64,000 bases of DNA from CAVRCA01 sp963719345 (GCA_963719345.1 CAVRCA010000001.1:496001-560000), one strand, 5' to 3'. Numbered from the stretch's first letter, positions 43,090 to 53,111 are shown. Numbers and translations: made by a program. Notes: generated from the sequence alone by a model not told the origin.

Positions 43090-44925
43090 ATGATCCGCGG
43101 GGACTACAAACCGCCCCCGCCCGGCCGGTCGGCCACCCGACGACGCGTCGAGCGACGCCTCGCGGCCGTTATGGGCGCCGACATCATGGGTTATAGCGCT
43201 CTGATGGCGCGCGCCGAGGAGGATACTCATCGCCGCGTCGGCGCTGAGCTTGACCGCGTGTTCCGCGAGATCGAGAAGAGCCACGGCCGGGTCTTCACCT
43301 TCGCCGGCGACGGGCTGATGGCGGAGTTCCCGAGCGCCGTCGCCGCCCTGAAATGCGCCCTTCGCGTCCAGGCCGACGCCGCGCGTCGCAACGCACGCCT
43401 GCACCTCGAGCAGCGCATCCTGTTCCGAGTGGGGATCAACTCCGGCGAGATCATGGTTCAGGGCGACCGCACCGGCGGCAACACCGTGAACATTGCGGCG
43501 CGGCTCGAAGGGATCGCCGAGCCCGGCGGCATCGCGCTGTCCGAGGCGGTTTATGAGCAGGTTCGCCGCGTGGTGTCCGCCGCCTACGCGTTCTTCGGCG
43601 AGCAGCGCCTGAGGAACATCCGAGACCCGGTAGCTGTCCATACGGTCTCGCCAACGGATTGCGCGGCTTGGGCCGGGATGCCCGCGCTGCCCCGTCTGAC
43701 GCCGATCGCCGGCCATCACGAGCGCACGACGGAGTACCGGCCCTCCCTGGCCGTGCTGCCGTTCCGCACTCTGCAGAAGGACCAGTCGGACGCCTATTTC
43801 GCCGAGGGTATGGTGGATGACATCATACGGGCGCTCGGCGGACTGAAGGATCTTCTGGTGATCGCCCGCAGTTCGACGCAGGCGTTTGCCCGCACCCCGC
43901 TCGATCTGCGCCGTGTCGGCCACGAACTCGACGTGCGTTACGTCCTGCATGGCAGCGTGCGCCGTGCCCGCGACAGCCTGCGGATTATCGTGGAGCTGAG
44001 CGAAGCGCAGACCGGCACCATCATCTGGATCGACCGGTTCGATGGCGAGCTGGTCGATCTGTTCGAGTTGCAGGATCGTATCGCCGTTCGCGTCGCAACC
44101 TCGATCGCGCCCCACCTCCGCGAGCGCGAGCTGAGCCGTGCGATGCGTAAGCATCCCGACAGTATGACAGCTTATGATCTCACGCTGCAGGCACTCGACC
44201 TGTTTCACCGGCTCGACCGTGCGATGCTCGAGCAGGCGAGGCAGCTACTCCAGCTGGCAACGGCAAACGAGCCTGACTACGCACTGGCCCACTCTTACAC
44301 GGCTTATCTTCACATGGCGAAAGTCGGACAGGGATGGTCAGAAGACGAGGCGGCAGACACCGCATTCGCAATGAAGTTCTCCCGCATGGCGATCGAGAGA
44401 GACCCGAACGATGCTTTGGGGCTTGCCATCTGTGGACACGTTGAGGCGTATCTCTTGAAGAACTTCGGTCTCGCCCGTGACCTTCTGGACCGGGCCCTGA
44501 ATGCCGGCCCGAGCTGCGCCTGGGCTTGGAGCCTCAGCGGGCTCACGCATGGATACCTCGGGAATCATCCGCTTTCTATCGCACACGCGGAACGTGCGGT
44601 AAGATTGACCCCGATCGGTTCCGAGGCCTGCTGGCACGAGCATTTTCTCTCAATCGCATACTATTTCGACAAACGGTATGAAGATGCGATCGCGTGGGGA
44701 AGGTTGTCGGCATCTCACGTGATGAACCATTCTTCCAATCTGCGGGTGCTGGCCGCAAGCTTTGCCGGGGCAGGCAGGATGGCAGAATCACGCCATGTCG
44801 CGCAGCAGCTTGTTGCACTCGACCCCTCCACGAGCCTCGGACGGATTAGGTCTCGGACGCCGTTTCAGGGCCACATACGGCAGCTCTTTATCGAGCACCT
44901 ACGTCACGCCGGGTTGCCCGAGTAG
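43090..44925 (+). CDS. Class III nucleotidyl cyclase with FlgO-like and TPR domains
   Basis: 611 residues from ATG 43090, chosen because GGGGG lies just upstream. Residues 22-185 form a class III cyclase domain: metal aspartates in VMGADIMGYSALM (D31) and FAGDGLMAEF (D74), and transition-state residues in GNTVNIAARLE (N134, R138). The usual substrate lysine position is not clear. Residues 218-340 match the domain often placed between cyclase and TPRs (SLAVLPFRTLQKDQSDAYFA, VRYVLHGSVRRARDSLRIIV). The remainder is TPR-like helices (LARDLLDRALNAGPSCAWAW). No membrane segment. It is followed 44 bases later by the PAP2 gene. Confidence 0.85.
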   Translation: MIRGDYKPPPPGRSATRRRVERRLAAVMGADIMGYSALMARAEEDTHRRVGAELDRVFREIEKSHGRVFTFAGDGLMAEFPSAVAALKCALRVQADAARRNARLHLEQRILFRVGINSGEIMVQGDRTGGNTVNIAARLEGIAEPGGIALSEAVYEQVRRVVSAAYAFFGEQRLRNIRDPVAVHTVSPTDCAAWAGMPALPRLTPIAGHHERTTEYRPSLAVLPFRTLQKDQSDAYFAEGMVDDIIRALGGLKDLLVIARSSTQAFARTPLDLRRVGHELDVRYVLHGSVRRARDSLRIIVELSEAQTGTIIWIDRFDGELVDLFELQDRIAVRVATSIAPHLRERELSRAMRKHPDSMTAYDLTLQALDLFHRLDRAMLEQARQLLQLATANEPDYALAHSYTAYLHMAKVGQGWSEDEAADTAFAMKFSRMAIERDPNDALGLAICGHVEAYLLKNFGLARDLLDRALNAGPSCAWAWSLSGLTHGYLGNHPLSIAHAERAVRLTPIGSEACWHEHFLSIAYYFDKRYEDAIAWGRLSASHVMNHSSNLRVLAASFAGAGRMAESRHVAQQLVALDPSTSLGRIRSRTPFQGHIRQLFIEHLRHAGLPE

Positions 44926-44969
44926 CCTGAGTGCCACGCATCTCGAACAGTAAGACGGGAGAGCTCGAT

Positions 44970-45864
44970 ATGGTTGGTAGCGTTGGGAGCGTGTGGAAGC
45001 GTCGGCAGCGTTGGGAGCGCCGGGAACGCCACCAGTGTCTCCAGCGGCTGGTTCCTCGCTGACCGGATCGGTTTTCCGTTCGTCACCGTTCTCGACAACA
45101 CGGGTGTGCGAATTGCCGAAAACCGCTTCCCGGTCACGACGTTCCCCGAGCGGAACTGGTCCGCCGACTGGTATGCGTGGCTGGCGTTGAATGAATACGT
45201 CACGACAGCTAAATGGTCGACGATTGTGGTAGCGCCATGGAACCCGGCGAATGTGCAGACGGAACTCGACGACCTCGTGACGGCGGCCCAGGACGAGCGT
45301 GCCGATGCGCTCGGCGAGATCCTGTCGGAAGCAGACGAATTCATGAGCTACTTCATGAACCTCCTGACCATCCGACCGACCTCACATCCGGCAACGACGC
45401 GGCTATTGCACATCGCCAATCTCATTGGGCTATTCACGGTGATGTATTTCAAGGGCCAGTTCAACCGCCCGCGTCCATCACAGCTGTGTCCCGCGCTCGC
45501 GCCTCCAGTTGCCGTACCCGGACACGCATCGTTCCCGAGCGGTCACGCCACGCAATCGGAGCTTATGGCGCTCTGCCTGGCCGATGTGCTGCCTGTCGTG
45601 GCACGCGTCGGCCCGCCGGCAGCCGCGAGCTTGTGGGAGGAAGATCTCAAGGCGCTTGCTCACCGCATTGCGCGCAATCGAGAAATCGCCGGCCTGCACT
45701 ACCCCTCGGATTCTCACGCGGGCCGGGAGCTCGCAAAGAGCATTCACGTTGAACTGCAAAAGTTGCTGCAACTTGCCACGCCGGCCCCGACCGTATTTTC
45801 GCCAGCGCCGCCGCCACCCTACTACAAGTTCGTGGTGGACGCCGCCAAAGCCGAATGGACGTGA
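44970..45864 (+). CDS. PAP2/vanadium haloperoxidase-type phosphatase, frame break near the N-terminus
   Basis: About 297 residues. The three acid-phosphatase motifs are complete: KGQFNRPRPSQL, ASFPSGHATQS and ARNREIAGLHYPSDSHAG. There is no evident signal peptide, so it may be a soluble haloperoxidase-like phosphatase. The best start is ATG 44970 (GGGAG upstream). From there a row of 9-base GGnAGCGTn units encodes a Gly-Ser-Val repeat; one extra T near 44994 throws the frame, and removing it joins the ATG to the rest. The G1-like peptidase gene follows 29 bases later. The substrate is unknown. Confidence 0.8.
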
Positions 45865-45893
45865 ATACCAGCGAGCCAGGATAGGAGGCGTGC

Positions 45894-46955
45894 ATGCCCG
45901 ATGGCGACAAGGACACCCAAGGAGGCGACGGCGCTTACCCCTTGCCGAAGGGGTCTTTCGATCCGCTGCAAGCGACGCTGGATGAACTTACCCGTTATGG
46001 CCTGCCGCCACGGCCCGACCCTGAAACGCAACCGCTTCTATACAGAGCATTTGCGAGCGTGTTCTCGCCACCGCTGACTTTCGTGAACCCCGACATTGAG
46101 GAGTTCGAACTCATCATCGTCCAGCCGATATCGCAACCGGCGCCGCCCACTGGAGTGCCGAGCCCCTCTGAGCTTAGCAAGAACTGGTGCGGCGGCTATA
46201 TCGAGCCACGTGAAGGCCGCATGTTCGTGCAAATCACCGGCCGTTGGACGGTGCCCGATCCCTCTCTGCCGCCGCTGGCAGACCGTGTGCAGCCTGAGGC
46301 CGATACCATCTATAAGTGCTCGACGTGGATAGGGTTGGACGGGCAGGAGTTCTACCTCGACTCCTCGTTGCCGCAGATCGGGACCGAGCAGTTCTTGCCT
46401 ACGTCCGGCGGGTTGGCGGGGGCTCGCGCGTGGTTCCAATGGTGGGCTCGCCATGAAACCAAGATGCACCGCAAGTACCTCAGTGGGGTGCCTGTCGCGC
46501 CATACGACGAGGTAAGTTGCATGATCTGGGTGAAGGATCCGGAGCGTGTACACGCGTTTTTCCGAAATCATACCACCGGCAAAATCGCCCCGGTTACCAA
46601 TGCTCGTTCGCCGGCGGTCAAGCTGCCCGAGGGACCGGAGATGCATCCAAGGGTCGCCGGCGCCACCGCGGAATGGGTTATGGAACGGCCCGCCATTCCT
46701 GTTGCGGGCTTAGCGCCACCGCCATCCGAGCTGCAGCTCTACCCTTTCCCTCAATACGATCCACTCCTTTTCCACGACTGCATCGGCGGCGTCGCTCGCG
46801 TTCCAGGGCCGCCCGAAGAGGCCGCAGTCCTCAGCGGAACGCGCTTCCTGCGGCTGATCGAGGCGCGTCGCAATCCTCAACGCCTCGCGATCATATCGAT
46901 GCCGGCAAAGACCAACGACATTTCGCTTCAGGTCAGGTCTGGAAGCTTCAGGTAG
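45894..46955 (+). CDS. Peptidase G1 (eqolisin)-like protein
   Basis: 353 residues. From about residue 97 it follows the glutamic-peptidase pattern: NWCGGYIEPREGRMFVQITG, RWTVPDPSLPP, STWIGLDGQ, PQIGTEQ, ARAWFQWWARHE, DEVSCMIWVKDPERVHAFFR, NHTTGK, GATAEWVMERPAI. The catalytic pair of the family would be Gln161 (in PQIGTEQ) and Glu260 (in ATAEWVME), both present. There is no signal peptide, unlike fungal eqolisins, and the N-terminus carries an extra 90 residues (ATLDELTRYGLPPRPDPETQ). AGGAGG stands before the ATG. Probably co-transcribed with the PAP2 gene. Activity is inferred. Confidence 0.62.
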   Translation: MPDGDKDTQGGDGAYPLPKGSFDPLQATLDELTRYGLPPRPDPETQPLLYRAFASVFSPPLTFVNPDIEEFELIIVQPISQPAPPTGVPSPSELSKNWCGGYIEPREGRMFVQITGRWTVPDPSLPPLADRVQPEADTIYKCSTWIGLDGQEFYLDSSLPQIGTEQFLPTSGGLAGARAWFQWWARHETKMHRKYLSGVPVAPYDEVSCMIWVKDPERVHAFFRNHTTGKIAPVTNARSPAVKLPEGPEMHPRVAGATAEWVMERPAIPVAGLAPPPSELQLYPFPQYDPLLFHDCIGGVARVPGPPEEAAVLSGTRFLRLIEARRNPQRLAIISMPAKTNDISLQVRSGSFR

Positions 46956-46957
46956 CT

Positions 46958-46986
46958 CTCCCTCTCCCGCCCTGCGGGAGAGGGAG
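46958..46986. terminator. Hairpin between convergent genes
   Basis: Perfect 13-bp stem CTCCCTCTCCCGC/GCGGGAGAGGGAG with loop CCT, three bases after the plus-strand peptidase stop and just before the minus-strand DUF35 gene end. It could terminate both directions, though neither side has a T-run. This kind of CTCTCCC palindrome is also a common dispersed repeat. Confidence 0.5.
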
Positions 46987-46999
46987 GTGGCTAGGAAGG

Positions 47000-47394
47000 C
47001 TACGCCGGCGTGAAGAACGGCACCTTCTGGCCGGTCTCGCTGGCCTTGAACACGACTTTGACCTTCTGGCCGATCTTCAACTCGCGGGGTCGGTGTCGGC
47101 GATGCCGGTCATGATCGTGGTGCCCTCGTCGAGCGTGACGTAGGCGATGGTGTAGGGCGGGTTCGCCCGCTCCATCGTGCTGAACGAGTAGAGCACCCCG
47201 TTGCCAGACGCCTCGAACCACTCGACGTTGTTCGACAAGGTGAACGGCGAAATGCCGCGCGGATAGGAAAACACCTTGCCGGTGTCCTTGCAGCGCGTGA
47301 GCAGCAGCTTGCCTTGGTTCGCCGCCTCCCAATATGGCTTGGTTTCGGGGTTGCTGTCGGCGGTGCCGACGAATCCGATCTTGGCTTCGGCCAT
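47000..47394 (-). CDS. DUF35 (Zn-ribbon/OB-fold) protein, one frame break
   Basis: About 131 residues. It reads TKPYWEAANQGKLLLTRCKD, then FSYPRGISPFTLSNNVEWFE, YTIAYVTLDEGTTIMTGIAD and, after a break near 47090, LKIGQKVKVVFKASETGQKV. This is the acyl-CoA-associated OB fold found next to thiolases, which it usually activates or stabilises. The zinc ribbon is reduced: only one cysteine (TRC) is visible. It lies 6 bases after the thiolase gene, as is typical. Confidence 0.85.
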
Positions 47395-47400
47395 GAGTGC

Positions 47401-48571
47401 TTACTCCCGCTCGAGAATGACGGTGCCGCTGCCGTGCCGGGTGCCGAGCGAGCCGCCCGTCCCATGCGCCAGCACCAGGTTGGCGTTCGGCACCTGCACC
47501 TTCGGATGCGCCTCGCCGCGCGCCTGCCGCACCGCCTCGATGATCTTCGTGATGCCGCCGCGATTGGCCGGATGGTTGCTGCACAACCCGCCGCCATCGG
47601 TGTTGAACGGCAGTTTGCCCTGCCCGGAGATCAGGTTGCCGTCCTGGACGAATTTTCCTCCCTGCCCCTTCTCGCAGAAACCGAGATCCTCGATCTGCAT
47701 CAGCACCGTGATGGTGAAGCTATCGTAGATCGAGGCGTATTTGATGTCGGACGGCTTGACGCCGGCCATCTCGAACGCGGCCGGGCCGGAATATCGGGCG
47801 CCGGAATAGGTCAGATCGACCTGCCCCGCCATCTGCCCCTTCGGCGACTTCGCCGACGCCGATCACCTTCACCAGCGGCCGCTTCAGGCTCTTGGCGATC
47901 TCCGGCTTGGTCACGACCAGCGCGCCGCCGCCGTCGCTGATGACGCAGCAATCGAGCCGGTGCAGCGGCGTCGAGACCATCGGCGAGTTCACCACGTCCT
48001 CGACGGTGACCACGTTGCGCAGCATCGCATGCTCGTTGTACTGCGCGTGGTGGGAGGCGGCGACCTTGATCCAGGCGAGCTGCTCGCTGGTGGTGCCGTA
48101 CTGGTACATGTGGCGCGCCGCGCACATCGCATACATGTTGGCGACAACCGGGCCGTACGGGTACTCGAACTGTATGTCGGGCTGTGCCGGGTTGCCGGCA
48201 CGCACCGCGGTGCCGGTCGCCTGGCCCTCGCTGCGCGGCCGTCCCGCCAGCGTGATGAGCGCCACGTTGCAGCGGCCGGCATTGATCGCCTCGAGCGCGT
48301 GGCCGACGAGGAGCTGGTACGACGAACCGCCCACATCGGTGCTGTCCACGTGACGGCACTTGAGATTCATGTAGTCGACCATGTTGAGCGGACCCATGCC
48401 CGGCGCGTCGCCGGCGCAGAAATAGCCGTCCACATCGTCCTTGGTGAGCCCGGCGTCGTCGAGCGCCCCCTTCGCGCATTCGGCGTGCAGCTGTGCCACG
48501 GACTTGTCCGTCGCCTTGCGGGTGGGATGTTCCCACGCCCCCGCGATGTAGCCGGCGCCCTTTAAGCTCAT
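47401..48571 (-). CDS. Thiolase family protein, one frame break
   Basis: About 389-residue acetyl-CoA acetyltransferase/SCP2-thiolase type protein. N-terminal half: AGAWEHPTRKATDKSVAQLH, ALDDAGLTKDDVDGYFCAGD, and LDCCVISDGGGALVVT. C-terminal half, in another frame: DIKYASIYDSFTITVLMQIE, LCSNHPANRGGITKIIEAVR and LAHGTGGSLGTRHGS. Removing one G from GGGG near 47845 joins VGEVAEGQMAGQVD. The active-site cysteine of classical degradative thiolases is not obvious, as in other SCP2-like members. It works with the DUF35 protein; the substrate is unknown. Confidence 0.86.
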
Positions 48572-48723
48572 TACGCTGCTCCTCTGATTTCCGCCCCGTC
48601 GGTGGCGCCGCCTGACGGGCCGCGCTCCGGACTGGCGGGAGTATAACCATCGGAAACACTGGGGCTAGAGGAGGCGGTCTTGCGGAACAGCGGTGCCCAC
48701 TCGCGGCGGAGCGTGACGGACAG

Positions 48724-50247
48724 ATGACAAAGCATCTTGCCAGGCCGATCGAGATCGAACTCAAGCTGCGCTTGCCGCCCGGAAGCCGTGAGGCGCTGGA
48801 GCAGCTGCCGCTTCTGCAGGCGGTCCCGGCGGAGCAGCGTCGCGAGACCACCACCTATTTCGATACTGGCGACCAGGTCTTGGCCTCGCACGGCTTCAGC
48901 CTTCGGGTGCGGGCCAGCGGCAACGCCAGAATACAGACGCTGAAGACGTCCCGCTCGGAAGGCGGCGCCGCCGCCCATCGGGGCGAGTGGGAATGGCCGG
49001 TCGATGGCGACGCGCCGGATCTCGGCCGCCTGGTCGAGACGCCTGCCGGGGACATCGTGACCGGGCTCGACGGCCGGCTGCGCCCGTTGTTCGCCACCGA
49101 GATCGAGCGCCGGGCAAGGCTTCTCACCTTGGACGGAGGGACCAAGGTCGAAGCCGCGCTCGACCAGGGGGCAATCGTTGCCGACGGCACGCGCGAACCC
49201 GTGGATGAGCTCGAGCTCGAGCTGAAGGGCGGCCGCCTCGGCTCCACTCTATCACTTGGCAATCGCCCTGCATGAGGCGGTACCGATGCGGATCGCGCCG
49301 GAAAGCAAGGCGGCGCGCGGCTACCGACTGCGGACCGGAGATACGCCGCAGGCGACACACGCGATCAAGCTGGCGCTGTCGGCAAAGGTTCCGGCCAATA
49401 TCGGGTTCCGCGACATCGTGGCCAGCGCGCTGGGCCAGATCGCCGCCAACATGGCGTCCGCCGAGGCGGCGACGCCGGAGGGGTACACCAGCTCCGGGTC
49501 GGGCTGCGCCGGCTGCGATCCGCGTTCGTGCTGTTCGAGCCGTTGCTTGAGCCGCATGCCCACGCTCTGTTCGAACGCGAGCTGCGCAGTCTCGGCCGGG
49601 TGTTCGGCGAGCGGCGGGACCGGGACGTGCTCTGCTTGCAGACCTTGCCGGACGCGGCCGGCCACCTTGATGCGGACTGGATCGGCCAGCTCCGTCAGGT
49701 GGCCGAAGCGGACCGTGCCGCCTCGTTCGGGCCGGTGCGCGAGGCGCTACAGGGGGCCGGTCTGACCGGTCTCGTGCTCGGGCTGGCCGCTTGGTGCGAG
49801 GACGGCATTGAGGATCCCGCCCGGCTCGGGGACCGGAAAAGCTTCGGCAAGCGACTCGACGCCCTTGCGCCGCGGCTGCTCGACCGGCTGGCTCGCAAGG
49901 TGAAGCGCCGGATTGCCGACGCGGCCGACGCGGAGGGGCGGCACGCCCTGCGCAAGTCGCTCAAGAAGCTGCGCTACGGCACCGAGTTCGTCGCCGGTCT
50001 CTACCGTCCGAAGGCCGTCAAGGCCTATCGCCACCGCTGCGAGACGCTGCAGGAACTGCTCGGCACGATCAACGACGCCCACGTCACGCCTGGGCTGGTG
50101 GGCGGGCTGATCGACGAGCAACACACCGAACTCGCGCCGGCGGTGGGGATGCTCGCCGCCTGGATCGAGCGGCGGGGCGACAAAGCGATCGGCCAGCTCG
50201 AAGACGCAATAGAGGAGTTCCGCGCCGCCAAGCCGTTCTGGCATTAG
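48724..50247 (+). CDS. CYTH and CHAD domain protein, two frame breaks
   Basis: About 507 residues. The N-terminal CYTH (triphosphate tunnel) domain has the ExExK motif in PIEIELKLRLPP, then TTYFDTGDQVLASHGFSLRV and ELELELKGGRLG. The CHAD domain follows: AIKLALSAKVPANIGFRDIV, the helical ELRSLGRVFGERRDRDVLC and LRKSLKKLRYGTEFVAGLYR. Frame breaks near 49250 and 49500. CHAD domains bind polyphosphate, and CYTH proteins cleave triphosphates, so a role in polyphosphate metabolism is likely. It ends 5 bases before the P450 gene and is divergent from the thiolase. Confidence 0.86.
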
Positions 50248-50252
50248 AGCGC

Positions 50253-51618
50253 ATGGCCGACCACGCCCTCTACGTCCCGCCGCGTCCCGACTACCCGCAG
50301 GAGACGCCGTCGCTGCCCCGGTTCCTGCGGGCGGTGCGCACCAACGCGCTGCTGATGTGGCCGGACACGGCCTACGAACGCGAGGTGCTGGTCAGCCGCT
50401 CGCTTGGCCGCACGCAGATGCTGCTGAATGCGCCGGCGGCGATCCATCAGGTCCTGGTCGAAAATCCAGGGAATTACCAGCGCAGCCCGGCGTCGATCCG
50501 CATCCTTCGTCCGATCACCGGCAACGGGCTGCTGCTCAGCGAAGGCGACGACTGGAAGCACCAGCGACGCACCATCGCGCCCGCCATGGCGCCACGGGTG
50601 CTGCCGATGCTGGCGCGCCACATGGCGGCGGTGGCGGCGGAGACGGCAACCGCCCTCGCCGGGCGCACCGGCGAGCTCCTGGACCTGCTCGCGATCATGC
50701 AGTCGACCGCGCTCGAAATCGCCGGGCGCTCGATGTTCTCCCTCGAGATGGGGGAGTTCGGCCCGGCCATGCGGGCGATGCTCGACGAGTTCGGCGACTC
50801 CCTGGCCCAGCCGCACCTGCTCGACATGCTGCTCCCCGCCGGCATCCCGGCGCCGCGTGACTTCCGCCGACGCCGGTTCCAGCGGCGCTGGATGGCGCTG
50901 ATGGACCGCATCATCGAGGCGCGGCTGCGCGCCGGCCATGATGGTGCCCCGCGTGACCTGTTCGACCTGCTGCGCGATGCGCGCGACCCGGAGAGCGGCG
51001 CCGCGTTCAGCCGCGCCCAGCTGTGCGACCAGGTGGCGACGATGATCGTGGCCGGCCACGAGACCACCGGCCGTCGCCCTGTTCTGGGCGCTCTACCTGC
51101 TGGCGAACGCGCCGGACGTGCAGGAGGGCATCGCCGAAGAGGCGGGCGGGCTCGACCTCGGTGCGGAGGGTGCGGGTGCGGCACTGACGCGGCTGGTCTA
51201 TACCCGCGCCGTGGTCAGCGAGGCGCTGCGTCTCTATCCGCCGGTCTTCACCTTGGCGCGCCTGGCGAACGCCGCGGACCGTGCCGGGGAGCTGGTCATC
51301 CCGAAAGGGGCGGTCCTGCTGATCGCACCCTGGGTGCTGCACCGGCACCGCCGCTTGTGGCGCGACCCGGACGCGTTCGATCCGTCGCGCTTCCTGCCGG
51401 ACGCGCCCGCGCCGCCGCGCTTCGCCTACATGCCGTTCGGCGCCGGCCCACGGGTCTGCGTCGGCGCCCAATTCGCGCTCGCCGAAGCCACCCTCGTGCT
51501 GGCGCACCTCGTGCGCTCGTTCCGGATCGCGCTCGAGGACGACCAGCCGGTGCTGCCATCGCCGGTGATCACCACGCAGCCCGACCGCGCCCCGGGCTTC
51601 CTTCTGCGGCCGCGCTGA
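50253..51618 (+). CDS. Cytochrome P450, one frame break
   Basis: About 455-residue heme monooxygenase. Motifs in order: I-helix TMIVAGHETT, ExxR in VVSEALRLYPPVF, and the heme-binding loop FGAGPRVCVGAQFALAE. The frame breaks near 51075; removing one G gives HETTAVALFWALYLLANAPD. There is no membrane anchor, so it is a soluble bacterial type. The layout (YQRSPASIRILRPITGNGLL, WKHQRRTIAPAM) resembles CYP4/fatty-acid-hydroxylase-like bacterial P450s. No ferredoxin or reductase gene is adjacent. It is probably co-transcribed with the CYTH/CHAD gene. Confidence 0.9.
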
Positions 51619-51633
51619 TCCCCGGATCGCCGC

Positions 51634-52020
51634 TCAGTCCACTGGGCGCCAGGGAAGGCCGGCTTTCCAGCCCGGCGAGAAACGGCCGCCCTCGAACCCG
51701 CTGCCGACGTTGTACACCTCGGAAAACCCGGCCTCGCGCGCCGCTTCGGCGGCGGCCTGGCTGCGCGCGCCGCTGCGGCAGATGAAGTAGAGCCGGTGCT
51801 GCGGGGTCAGCCCCGCCTCGCGCAGGCCCTCCACGAAGCGTGGATTGAGCTGCGCCGGAGAAAACTGCCATGGCAGCAGCACAATCTCCTTGCCCGCCTC
51901 CGAGACGTCCGGGACGCCGACCGAGCGCCACTCCGCCTCCGTTCTCACATCGACCAGACGGGCGTGCTCGTCGTCGTGCAGCGCCTGCCACGCCTGGGCG
52001 GGGCTCACGTTCTCGGCCAT
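51634..52020 (-). CDS. Rhodanese-like domain protein
   Basis: 128 residues. A single rhodanese domain: ARLVDVRTEAEWRSVGVPDV, the active-site loop ICRSGARSQAAAEAA with the catalytic cysteine, and VYNVGSGFEGG. ATG at 52020 has CGGAG eight bases upstream. Rhodaneses transfer sulfane sulfur. It is divergent from the cysteine synthase gene, 86 bases apart, which suggests a sulfur connection, and convergent with the P450 gene (15 bases). Confidence 0.87.
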   Translation of the reverse strand: MAENVSPAQAWQALHDDEHARLVDVRTEAEWRSVGVPDVSEAGKEIVLLPWQFSPAQLNPRFVEGLREAGLTPQHRLYFICRSGARSQAAAEAAREAGFSEVYNVGSGFEGGRFSPGWKAGLPWRPVD

Positions 52021-52106
52021 CTTGTCATCTCCGGGTGGCAATGCGTAATCGGCCATCGCACGCGTCGCCGTCCGAGTAAACCCGGGCGACGGCTGAAGGA
52101 GGATGC

Positions 52107-53111
52107 ATGACCGCGACGCAGTTCGGCGATCGGGTGAGCGAGGATCTGGCGGCGGCGATCGGCAATACGCCCCTGATCCGGCTGCGCGGCGCCTCCGAGG
52201 CGACCGGCTGCACGATCTTGGGAAAGGCCGAGTTCATGAATCCCGGCGGCTCGGTCAAGGACCGGGCCGGCCTCGCCATCATCCTCGACGCCGAGCGGCG
52301 CGGCGTGCTCAAGCCGGGCGGCACCGTGGTCGAGGGCACCGCCGGCAACACCGGGATCGGCCTCACCCTGGTCGGCAACGCGCGCGGCTACCGCTCGGTG
52401 ATCGTGATGCCGGAGACGCAGAGCCGCGAAAAGATCGATTTTCTCAAAATGATCGGCGCCGACCTCCGCCTCGTCCCGGCCAAGCCGTATCGTGATCCCG
52501 GCAACTACGTCCACCTCTCGCGTCGGATGGCGGAGGAGATGGGCGCGGTCTGGGCCAACCAGTTCGACAATTTGGCCAATCGCGAGGGCCATCGCGCGAC
52601 CACCGGCCCGGAAATCTGGCAGCAGACCGGCGGCCGGATCGACGCCTTCACCTGTGCCTGCGGCACCGGCGGCACCCTGGCCGGCGTGTCGCTGGCGTTG
52701 AAGGAGAAACGGCCCGATCTGCGCATCGTGCTCGCCGACCCTGAGGGCAGCGGCCTCTTTGGCTGGGTGAAGTCCGGTGACCTCACGGTCGAGGGCAGCT
52801 CGATCACCGAGGGCATCGGTCAGTCGCGGGTGCCGGCCAATCTCGAGGACGTCGTGATCGACGACGCGGTGAAAATCCCGGACGCCGAGGCGCTCGAGTG
52901 CATCTTTGAAGTGCTGATCCATGAGGGCCTGTCGGTCGGCACGTCGTCCGGGATCAACATCGCCGCCGCCGTGCGGGTCGCAAAAAATCTCGGCCCGGGA
53001 CACACGGTGGTGACGATCCTCTGCGACGGCGGCGCGCGCTACGCCTCGAAACTGTTCGACGTCGGGTTCCTGCGGGGGAAAAACCTGCCCGTGCCGAGCT
53101 GGATGGCGTAG
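52107..53111 (+). CDS. cysK: Cysteine synthase family protein
   Basis: 334-residue PLP enzyme making cysteine from O-acetylserine and sulfide. The PLP lysine is in MNPGGSVKDRAGLAI; the phosphate- and substrate-binding loops are VVEGTAGNTGIGLTLVGNAR and FTCACGTGGTLAGVSLALKE; the C-terminal GLSVGTSSGINIAAAVRVAK is typical. The asparagine loop reads TAGNTG where classical CysK has TSGNTG, so a subfamily role with another acceptor is possible. AAGGAGG precedes the ATG. Confidence 0.87.
   Translation: MTATQFGDRVSEDLAAAIGNTPLIRLRGASEATGCTILGKAEFMNPGGSVKDRAGLAIILDAERRGVLKPGGTVVEGTAGNTGIGLTLVGNARGYRSVIVMPETQSREKIDFLKMIGADLRLVPAKPYRDPGNYVHLSRRMAEEMGAVWANQFDNLANREGHRATTGPEIWQQTGGRIDAFTCACGTGGTLAGVSLALKEKRPDLRIVLADPEGSGLFGWVKSGDLTVEGSSITEGIGQSRVPANLEDVVIDDAVKIPDAEALECIFEVLIHEGLSVGTSSGINIAAAVRVAKNLGPGHTVVTILCDGGARYASKLFDVGFLRGKNLPVPSWMA

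Noticed and set aside
42466..44208. 580-codon open frame on the minus strand opposite the cyclase gene
   Set aside because: No domain, no start site, and it mirrors the codon structure of the plus-strand cyclase, whose motifs are clear. Long antisense frames are normal at this GC content.
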